DNA of 5,035 bases from Kiritimatiellia bacterium. Its GTDB lineage: Bacteria > Verrucomicrobiota > Kiritimatiellia > RFP12 > DVOR01. Positions 1 through 5,035 of the stretch are shown piece by piece; position 1 is the first letter of the stretch, and each line of letters opens with the position of its first letter. The position numbers were made by a program, and so were the translations under genes. The notes below the pieces were generated by a model that saw only the letters and a program-made list of their open reading frames with translations, ran no database searches and was not told the DNA's origin. The stretch covers positions 1 through 5,035 of the forward strand of contig JAGCML010000009.1 in the NCBI GenBank assembly GCA_017646485.1. Direction: 5' to 3'.

Positions 1-326
1 CCACCTTTGGTGCCTTTGCCCAGTTGATGCCAGGTGTGGATGGTTTGCTCTCCAATGGTCGCTTGGCGGCATTGTCGAAGACGAACCGCATTGCTTCTGC
101 ACGTGAGGTCGTGGAAGAAGGGCAAGTCTTGGAAGTGAAGATTGATAGCATTGATGCAGACACGCACAAGGTCGCTTTGCGTCCAGTGGTTGCCGAAGTG
201 GCACCTGCTAAGACGGAGAAGACTGATGAGGCTGAGGTGCAGGAAGATCCGATGGAATGGATTCGTGCCAATAAGCAGAAGCAGGCGAATGTGGGGAATA
301 ATCCTTTCGCCAATCTTTCCTTCTAA
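1..326 (+). CDS. S1 RNA-binding domain protein, C-terminal part (possibly 30S ribosomal protein S1)
   Basis: The reading frame is open from the window edge to a TAA at 324-326, so only the last ~107 residues are present and the true start lies outside. The first visible residues, TFGAFAQLMPGVDGLL, match the conserved core of an S1 (OB-fold) RNA-binding domain, and VEEGQVLEVKIDSID followed by KVALRP matches its closing strands. After the domain comes a charged, Glu- and Lys-rich linker of about 30 residues and a tail ending NPFANLSF. S1 domains bind single-stranded RNA. In ribosomal protein S1 several repeats help load mRNA onto the 30S subunit. The number of repeats cannot be seen here, so ribosomal S1 and another S1-domain protein are both possible. 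The internal TTG at 24 and ATG at 27 lie within the domain and are not starts. A strong terminator follows the stop codon. Confidence 0.85.
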   Translation, partial: TFGAFAQLMPGVDGLLSNGRLAALSKTNRIASAREVVEEGQVLEVKIDSIDADTHKVALRPVVAEVAPAKTEKTDEAEVQEDPMEWIRANKQKQANVGNNPFANLSF

Positions 327-337
327 AATTTAAGTTT

Positions 338-377
338 GGGCCTGTGACCTATGCGGTCACGGGCCCGTTTTGCTTTT
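338..377 (+). terminator. Rho-independent terminator after the S1-domain gene
   Basis: Bases 338-349 (GGGCCTGTGACC) pair with 355-366 (GGTCACGGGCCC) as a 12-bp stem whose only non-Watson-Crick pair is one T-G wobble. The loop is five bases, TATGC. A T-rich run, GTTTTGCTTTT, follows at 367-377. It begins 11 bases after the S1-domain stop codon, which is normal terminator placement. Unusually, the T run ends directly against the ATG (378) of the next gene, leaving no separate leader. Confidence 0.88.
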
Positions 378-983
378 ATGAATCCCGTTAATCTCTATTT
401 CAAACCTGATGGGCGGACCGCCTTACGCTACTGGCATCAAGCCGGTGGCGTGGTTGAGCGGTGTGTGGATTTCCCTGCGCAACTCTTAACGTCCCCCTCG
501 GATACGGCGGCAGATGTAGCGGCGCGACCATTAACGACGCCTGCAGCGGTGCTCTTTGCCGCATTTCGTGCGATGCCATTGGCCCCTCATTTGCCATGGT
601 ACTTGAATGGAGAGGGGATGAGTGAGGTGTATCAGGAGACCTTTGCAGCACTCTTAAGGATGTTGCGCTTGCCTCCTGAACAACGGTGGTGTGTGCGTGG
701 AGAACCCGGTTGGTTTTTACAGTTTGGCCTTCAGGAGGCTGATGGCAGTTATACGTTAGGCGCATTTGTTTTGCCGTGTGGGAAGCCTGCAGCCTTAACA
801 TTCCGAACGATGGATTTAGTGGAACACCTTCCACCGAGCAAGCCCTTTGAAGTGGCTGATTTCATTACGAAGGCGGATGGTTTAGAGGCGCGAACCGACA
901 AGGGATTGCCTTGGGATACGCGCGTCCGTCTCCCCATTGCCGACAATGGTGCGGCATTGGTGCGTGTAATTCCTGTACAGTAA
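378..983 (+). CDS. Hypothetical protein, 201 residues, no recognised family
   Basis: I do not recognise this protein. The frame is open from an ATG at 351, but that codon sits in the loop of the terminator hairpin, so the second in-frame ATG at 378 is the better start and gives 201 residues. Neither ATG has a Shine-Dalgarno sequence; 378 is preceded by GCTTTT. The product has no signal peptide or membrane segment and looks cytosolic. It is rich in aromatic residues, for example LRYWHQ (16-21), LPWYL (72-76) and RGEPGWFLQFGL (107-118). A probable amphipathic helix spans about 81-97, and the second half has alternating strand-like stretches around LGAFVLP (127-133). Only three cysteines are present, at 29, 105 and 134. 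Base composition resembles that of its neighbours and the frame is long and intact, so it is probably a real gene. It converges on the ABC cassette, with six bases between the stop codons. Confidence 0.65.
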   Translation: MNPVNLYFKPDGRTALRYWHQAGGVVERCVDFPAQLLTSPSDTAADVAARPLTTPAAVLFAAFRAMPLAPHLPWYLNGEGMSEVYQETFAALLRMLRLPPEQRWCVRGEPGWFLQFGLQEADGSYTLGAFVLPCGKPAALTFRTMDLVEHLPPSKPFEVADFITKADGLEARTDKGLPWDTRVRLPIADNGAALVRVIPVQ

Positions 984-989
984 ATCGTC

Positions 990-2240
990 TTATCGATCTT
1001 CGTCGCGCACAACAGATAAGAGCGAGAAGGTGGAGAAGAAAAACAATGCCGGCGCAACAACGCGCGCCGTAAAGGCGAGGATTGTCTTGAGTGATAATGC
1101 CTCTCCTTCTAAAAGAGCGTTAAGGGGATTGAGTTGGATAAGGTCAATGAAGGGATTGGCCAATGTCTCCGAAATCGTTGTACTCACCATGGCCCAGAGC
1201 GAAGAGGCACTATCAATTGCTGACGCAGAGGGGGAAAAGATAGAAATCGTGCAGGCTAAAAAGGCAAACACACCCGTAAAGAGGGTCACGGGGAGTGAGA
1301 ACATACACCCAAAGGAGACCCCTAATGCGGTGGTGAGTGCTGTCGTTAAGATGAGCACAAGGGTGAATACTGCGAGATTGAGGAAGGGCGCACGTCCTGG
1401 CAGGAGAAGGGTGAGGTCATGATACTCACGATAGAGCACGCTCGCCGCACTAACATGATCAAGACGATGTAAGGTAAGCGTTAGGGGACGACCTGGCACA
1501 AGGGCTGCAGGTGGAAGATCAAGCGTCATACCTGAATCAAGCAGTCGCTCGGGTTTGATTTGAGCAACGGTTCCATCGGGAAGCGGGACCTCCACCAAGA
1601 GCTTAAGCGCATCCTTCGCTCCAGGGAAGGGTGCACCCGAGAGGCGCAATGTGGCGGAGGCATGTTCTGGCAGTTCATCAGGGAGATCGAAGTGATAGCT
1701 TCGCGGGATGTCTGGGCGAAGTTCGCTATAGCGCGACTCTAAATCATCATAGACCGCCTTTAAGAGACGTGCTTCGGTAATATTGGGTGGTACGCGCCCT
1801 TGTTCACGTAAGTGCGCCAGTTCTACGATGGAGGCCTGATGGAGGTCGGGCAAGTTAGGGGAGGTAACAAGACGACCTTCTGGAATTGCACGGAAGGCTA
1901 AACAAGCACAGGCAAAGAGGCTGGCAATAACGAAGGGAAACCACACGGCCAACCATCGTCCCCACCAGAGGGTAAGACGATGAAGGGGTTTTGTGAAGGT
2001 GAGGGCGAGACGATGACGTTCACGATCTAAGGCATAAGCCGTGCCACCACACCAGAGAGAGGTGAAGAGTAAGAGCATCCAATAGAGCCCAAGGCCATAG
2101 CGCGTATAAATCAATCCTTCATCGTTCAGCCCCGGTAAGACGCCTAAACAAAGGACACCCGCGACGAGCAGTAAGACCATAAGTGGCCCACGTGTGGCAC
2201 GATGCCATCCTAAAACAAGTTCACCTAAAATGGCTTTCAT
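990..2240 (-). CDS. ABC-2-like transporter permease B with a large extracytoplasmic domain (416 aa)
   Basis: This is an integral membrane permease and the last gene of a permease-ATPase-permease cassette. Predicted membrane segments lie near residues 19-36, 50-70, 96-116, 287-308, 309-335 and 387-411. Between the second and third segments is a cytosolic stretch containing TKPLHRLTLWWG (83-94), which matches the KP-x-x-R coupling region of ABC-2-type permeases. Residues 117 to about 285 form a hydrophilic insert between the third and fourth segments, first probably helical (around 135-170) and then apparently strand-rich (about 200-280), which should face the periplasm. The C-terminal stretch NPLNALLEGEALSLKTIL (371-388) resembles the interfacial segment before the last helix in such permeases. 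The start is seven bases after the ATPase stop and has only a distant GGGA, so translation is probably coupled. The protein is clearly longer than its partner permease because of the insert. The substrate is unknown. The membrane-permease call is firm; the exact subfamily is from memory. Confidence 0.87.
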   Translation of the reverse strand: MKAILGELVLGWHRATRGPLMVLLLVAGVLCLGVLPGLNDEGLIYTRYGLGLYWMLLLFTSLWCGGTAYALDRERHRLALTFTKPLHRLTLWWGRWLAVWFPFVIASLFACACLAFRAIPEGRLVTSPNLPDLHQASIVELAHLREQGRVPPNITEARLLKAVYDDLESRYSELRPDIPRSYHFDLPDELPEHASATLRLSGAPFPGAKDALKLLVEVPLPDGTVAQIKPERLLDSGMTLDLPPAALVPGRPLTLTLHRLDHVSAASVLYREYHDLTLLLPGRAPFLNLAVFTLVLILTTALTTALGVSFGCMFSLPVTLFTGVFAFLACTISIFSPSASAIDSASSLWAMVSTTISETLANPFIDLIQLNPLNALLEGEALSLKTILAFTARVVAPALFFFSTFSLLSVVRDEDR

Positions 2241-2247
2241 CTGTTGA

Positions 2248-3027
2248 TTATCCCAACCATGTTAAGCCGCCAGCAGCTTCTAAAGGTGAAGAGGAGGTCT
2301 CGGCCGCAATAGAGTGTAAGAAGAAGGATTCAAGCGTGCCTTTGAGGTCTTGGACTTTACCCTGTGCACGGGTTACGCCACGATCCAAAATTAAGATACG
2401 GTCAGAACACTCTTGGACATCGCCGAGGAGGTGGGAGCTCATGAGAACGGAGATGCCACGCTCGCGAAGGGCTAAGATGAGGTCCTTCACTTCGCGCGTT
2501 CCAACGGGGTCCAATCCGGAAGTGGGTTCGTCAAGGATTAAGAGCTTAGGCGCATTAATTAGAGCCTGAGCCAATCCTACGCGACGGGTCATTCCCTTTG
2601 AGAAGGTGCCGACATGACGATTGCCCACATGCGTTAAACCTGTTAATTTGAGCAAATCCTCAATGCGAGATTCCAGAATATCTTGGGTTAATCCCGAAAG
2701 GCGTCCATAATAACGTAAGGTTTCACGCGGCGTAAGGAAGGGGTGAAGATAGGTGATTTCAGGCAAATAACCAATCGCACGGCGCGCTTTAGCGGTTTCT
2801 GGCGGTTGGCCAAAGATTTGAAGGGTGCCTTGGTCTGCCTTGAGGAGGCCTAATAACATGCGAATGGTGGTACTTTTACCCGAACCATTGGGACCTAAAA
2901 GGCCAAAAACTTCTCCTGCCTGAACCTGAAAACTAACATCCTTGACGGCTTCCACGGTTGGGCGGCCCCAGAAATCGCGGAAGGTCTTGTAGACATGGGA
3001 GAGCTCAAGAATCGTTTCGTTTGTCAT
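2248..3027 (-). CDS. ABC transporter ATP-binding protein (259 aa)
   Basis: This is the cytosolic ATPase that powers the exporter formed with the two flanking permeases. All nucleotide-binding motifs are present in order: Walker A GPNGSGKST at 45-53; a Q-loop position with Glu in GYLPE (86-90), common in ABC-2-type exporters; signature FSKGM (142-146) in place of LSGGQ; Walker B LLILDEP (162-168) with catalytic Glu167; D-loop SGLD (170-173); and switch His199 in SSHLL. Length and layout match the single-domain ATPases of drug, polysaccharide or lipid exporters. The short tail contains LESFFLHS, a version of the LE-x-x-F-L segment usual at the end of this subfamily. The start codon overlaps the stop of permease A (ATGA) and has a good ribosome-binding site. 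The nucleotide-binding fold is certain, but sequence alone does not reveal the cargo. Confidence 0.96.
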   Translation of the reverse strand: MTNETILELSHVYKTFRDFWGRPTVEAVKDVSFQVQAGEVFGLLGPNGSGKSTTIRMLLGLLKADQGTLQIFGQPPETAKARRAIGYLPEITYLHPFLTPRETLRYYGRLSGLTQDILESRIEDLLKLTGLTHVGNRHVGTFSKGMTRRVGLAQALINAPKLLILDEPTSGLDPVGTREVKDLILALRERGISVLMSSHLLGDVQECSDRILILDRGVTRAQGKVQDLKGTLESFFLHSIAAETSSSPLEAAGGLTWLG

Positions 3028-3896
3028 ACCGATTCCTTTCTACGAAGGAGGTGAATTCCAATCCAGACAAAGAGGGTCGAGAGGCAGAGGGATTGGGGGA
3101 GGAGTAAAAGGAGAGTTTTGGGGGCGATTGAGCCGCCGTAGGCAAGCGAATCTAAAGGAAGCCAAGCCGCTCCGCCAGGAGAAAGTAAAAGGGTAAAGGC
3201 GCCAATGAGGGTAATGCAGGTGATGACTCCGGGGGAGAAAAGGAGCGCCGTCGCACTTGAAAAGGCTAAAATCTGGACGAGAAAAAGGAAGATTACCGGC
3301 AGGAAGGTTAAGATGCCGAGGTGTAAGTCGGAGGCGAGGAAGAGCGTTCCCCACAGCAGTGGAGGAAGGGCGAGGGTCGCAGTGAGGGTAAAGCGACCGC
3401 GCAAGAAACGATTGTTGGCGGCGCCTAAGAGGATAGCCGCAATAGGAAAGAGGAGGGAAAGCAACACCCCTCGGACATTTGCGTAAGCCCCTGTCGTATG
3501 ATACTGCGGCGCATGCGCTTCAGCCGTGAGGACCGCGGCGCCCATACCGATTAAAAACCACAACAAGAGCGCAGTCGAACCCAGTAATTGTCCGCCAAAC
3601 CAAACGCCACGCGTGAGGGGCTTCACCAATGCGATGGCCGCCGTACCATCGGTTAAGGCACGACGTAATCTACCCGCACTACCAATCACTAAGAACAATG
3701 CGAAGAGGAAAACCGTGGCCAATCCGCAATCTCGCGCTAAACGACCATCTTCTGAAAAGCGTTGAAATTGGAAGAGCGGTAAGACTAAGGTGCCCATCGC
3801 AGCAGTGAGCATCACCAACAACACAGCGGGTGTGCCCAATAATTCCATGATGGAAAAGCGTGCAATTGTGAAGAGTTGGGTGATTGTAGCGCGCAT
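3024..3896 (-). CDS. ABC-2-like transporter permease A (290 aa)
   Basis: This is the first gene of the exporter cassette and encodes a polytopic membrane protein. Predicted membrane segments lie near residues 23-43, 57-75, 104-124, 143-160, 171-190, 193-215, 222-242 and 262-284. The cytosolic loop ALTDGTAAIALVKPLTRG (80-97) matches the conserved gating or coupling loop of ABC-2-type permeases, in which a KP-x-[ST]-R core follows the second helix. The segment LPLDSLAYGGSIAPKTLL (246-263), just before the last helix, resembles the equivalent part of permease B, so the two probably form a heterodimer. Unlike permease B, it has no long extracytoplasmic insert. It begins 28 bases after the murA stop, with a pyrimidine-rich leader and no Shine-Dalgarno site, and its TGA overlaps the ATPase start. 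The substrate is unknown. It could also be catalogued simply as a hypothetical membrane protein, but the ATPase neighbour argues for a permease. Confidence 0.83.
   Translation of the reverse strand: MRATITQLFTIARFSIMELLGTPAVLLVMLTAAMGTLVLPLFQFQRFSEDGRLARDCGLATVFLFALFLVIGSAGRLRRALTDGTAAIALVKPLTRGVWFGGQLLGSTALLLWFLIGMGAAVLTAEAHAPQYHTTGAYANVRGVLLSLLFPIAAILLGAANNRFLRGRFTLTATLALPPLLWGTLFLASDLHLGILTFLPVIFLFLVQILAFSSATALLFSPGVITCITLIGAFTLLLSPGGAAWLPLDSLAYGGSIAPKTLLLLLPQSLCLSTLFVWIGIHLLRRKESV
3034..3039 (-). promoter_or_regulatory. Ribosome-binding site of the ABC ATPase gene
   Basis: Read on the minus strand, AAAGGA lies six bases before the ATG at 3027, a standard Shine-Dalgarno sequence and spacing. 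It falls inside the end of the permease A gene. It is the only strong site of this kind before a start in the window; the two permeases and the 201-residue gene lack one. It supports 3027 as the ATPase start. Confidence 0.7.
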
Positions 3897-3924
3897 AATG
3901 GAGAGGCTGGGAGTGGAGCGAAGA

Positions 3925-5035
3925 TTACGGTTTTCGAATAATGCGTGCCCCTAAGGCTTGCAGATTCTCTTCCACACGTTCGTAACCACGATCGATGGAT
4001 TCCGCATTGTGAATAATGGTTTCACCTTTTGCACAAAGGGCCGCAATGATGAGTGCGATGCCGGCGCGGATGTCTGGGCTTGAAACGACGCCGCCGTGTA
4101 GATTGGTGGGGCCTGTTACGACGGCACGGTGGGGATCACACTGCACAATGCGAGCCCCCATTCCAATCAAGTGATCAACAAAGTAAAGGCGACTTTCAAA
4201 CATCTTTTCAAAGAAGAGCTCGGTTCCACGCGTTTGTGTAGCAAGCACGATGAGCACGCTTAAGAGGTCGGAGGGGGTCAACGGCCAAGGACCATCTTCA
4301 ATCTTAGGGATTGCTTTACCTAAATCATAGGTCGTGTGCAACTTCTGATTCGGCGGAAGGTAGAGCGTACGTGTGGCGCCATCCACCGTCCACGTCACCC
4401 CAAATTTACGGAAAACAGGCAATAAGATGTCCATGTCTTCCTTCTCGACGCCCTTTAAGGTGAGCTCACCCTTTGTGACAAGTGCCGCAACGATATAGCT
4501 GGCCGCTTCAATGGCATCTCCGCCAACGCGGAAGGTGCCGCCAGTGAGGCGTTCTACACCATGGATGATGAGGCGGTTGGTGCTAATGCCGTCAATTTGT
4601 GCACCCATTGCGACCAACATATTGCAGAGATTTTGGATATGCGGTTCGCAAGCAACATTGTAGAGTGTGGTTTTACCTTTTGCCAAAACGGCTGCCATGA
4701 CCAGGTTTTCCGTGGCCATAACAGAGGTTTCATCAAGGACAAAGTGTGTTCCGATGAGGGGGCCATCGCTGGCAAGCGTAATGGCACCAGAGTGTTTAAA
4801 GGTGGTCTCTGCACCCATTGCGCGAAAGCCATTGACATGTGTGTCTAAACGCCGACGGCCAATACTATCTCCGCCTGGGGCGCCGCCGAGTAGAATCTTG
4901 CCACACCGTGCAAGGCAGGGGCCCGCAAAGAGAAAGGAGGTGCGGATGCTCGTGCAAACTTTTGCAGAAATGGTCATCGCAGGATTGAGCGTGCTCGCAT
5001 CAATGGTGAGGCGATGATCGGCAGGAGAACCCTCG
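3925..5035 (-). CDS. murA: UDP-N-acetylglucosamine 1-carboxyvinyltransferase, N-terminus outside the window
   Basis: MurA transfers enolpyruvate from phosphoenolpyruvate to UDP-N-acetylglucosamine, the first committed step of peptidoglycan synthesis, in the cytosol. About 369 residues are visible, against roughly 420 in the family. The frame stays open past the ATG at 4977 to the window edge, and the upstream residues RLTIDAST still align with the family, so that ATG is internal. Against E. coli MurA as remembered, the counterparts of Arg91 (in SIRTS), Arg120 (in GRRRLDTH), Asp305 (in TPSDLL, codon 4267-4269), Arg371 (in DIRAG) and Arg397 (in IDRGYERVEENL) are all present. The catalytic loop reads PGGDSIG, so Asp (codon 4867-4869) replaces Cys115. 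This is known in mycobacterial and chlamydial MurA and goes with fosfomycin insensitivity. The Lys22-Asn23 region is off the window. The ABC cassette follows closely on the same strand, probably in the same transcript. Confidence 0.95.
   Translation of the reverse strand, partial: EGSPADHRLTIDASTLNPAMTISAKVCTSIRTSFLFAGPCLARCGKILLGGAPGGDSIGRRRLDTHVNGFRAMGAETTFKHSGAITLASDGPLIGTHFVLDETSVMATENLVMAAVLAKGKTTLYNVACEPHIQNLCNMLVAMGAQIDGISTNRLIIHGVERLTGGTFRVGGDAIEAASYIVAALVTKGELTLKGVEKEDMDILLPVFRKFGVTWTVDGATRTLYLPPNQKLHTTYDLGKAIPKIEDGPWPLTPSDLLSVLIVLATQTRGTELFFEKMFESRLYFVDHLIGMGARIVQCDPHRAVVTGPTNLHGGVVSSPDIRAGIALIIAALCAKGETIIHNAESIDRGYERVEENLQALGARIIRKP

Noticed and set aside
351..377. The ATG at 351 as the start of the 201-residue gene.
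   Set aside because: It sits in the loop of a strong terminator hairpin, and the nine residues it would add are coded by the stem and T run. It stays a low-probability alternative.
400..834. A minus-strand frame of 144 residues opposite the 201-residue gene.
   Set aside because: It has low-complexity His- and Pro-rich content, no ribosome site and no family resemblance. It is a shadow of the plus-strand gene.
988..1021. A 7-base inverted repeat, TCTTATC / GATAAGA, at the convergent junction, considered as a terminator.
   Set aside because: The stem is short and A/T-rich, the spacer is 20 bases, no T run follows on either strand, and one arm lies inside permease B coding sequence. Chance is sufficient.
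1030..1422. Plus-strand frames here and at 3205-3486 and 3526-3765 coding Lys/Arg-rich proteins.
   Set aside because: They are antisense to membrane-helix codons of the permeases; complements of Leu/Phe-rich segments give Lys/Arg/Glu-rich products. No independent support for them exists.
990..3896. The cassette as a known Lpt, Lol or Nos-type system.
   Set aside because: Gene sizes, the two unequal permeases and the placement of the insert do not fit the membrane proteins of those systems, and no accompanying signature gene is visible.
4561..4848. A plus-strand frame of 95 residues with two CTHC motifs, resembling a small zinc-binding protein.
   Set aside because: It lies wholly antisense to conserved murA codons. 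The Cys codons arise from the complement of murA sequence, and no ribosome site precedes it.
3925..4977. The ATG at 4977 as the start of murA.
   Set aside because: The frame is open upstream to the window edge, and the upstream residues align with MurA. Starting at 4977 would drop the substrate-binding N-terminus.

Overview
The window comes from a bacterial chromosome of roughly even base composition with densely packed genes. It holds parts or all of six protein genes. No RNA gene, insertion sequence, CRISPR array or other mobile element is visible. The lineage cannot be fixed from this stretch. Two points suggest a PVC-type (Verrucomicrobiota/Planctomycetota/Lentisphaerota) or similar bacterium: the MurA subtype, with Asp at the usual catalytic Cys and a Gly-Pro-Trp-Pro stretch before the catalytic Asp, and a permease with a long extracytoplasmic insert. 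This placement rests on remembered family resemblance, not on a search.

Left, plus strand: the window opens inside the last S1 RNA-binding domain of an S1-type protein, which ends at 326 with a charged C-terminal tail. A strong intrinsic terminator (hairpin 338-366, then a T-rich run) follows. It abuts the start codon of an unrecognised 201-residue soluble protein (378-983).

Right, minus strand, read from the right edge leftward: murA (5' end outside the window) is followed after 28 bases by a three-gene ABC exporter cassette. The cassette order is permease A (290 aa), ATPase (259 aa, ATGA overlap with permease A), permease B (416 aa, 7 bases after the ATPase). The spacing suggests one transcript. 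The murA product makes the first committed peptidoglycan precursor. The cassette encodes an ABC-2-like transporter with two unequal permeases, one carrying a roughly 170-residue extracytoplasmic domain; its substrate is unknown. The cassette converges on the 201-residue gene, with only 6 bases between the two stop codons.

Most of the window is ordinary housekeeping and transport sequence. The points most worth a second look are the Asp-type MurA active site (predicted fosfomycin insensitivity), the terminator fused to a start codon, and the asymmetric two-permease exporter linked to murA.
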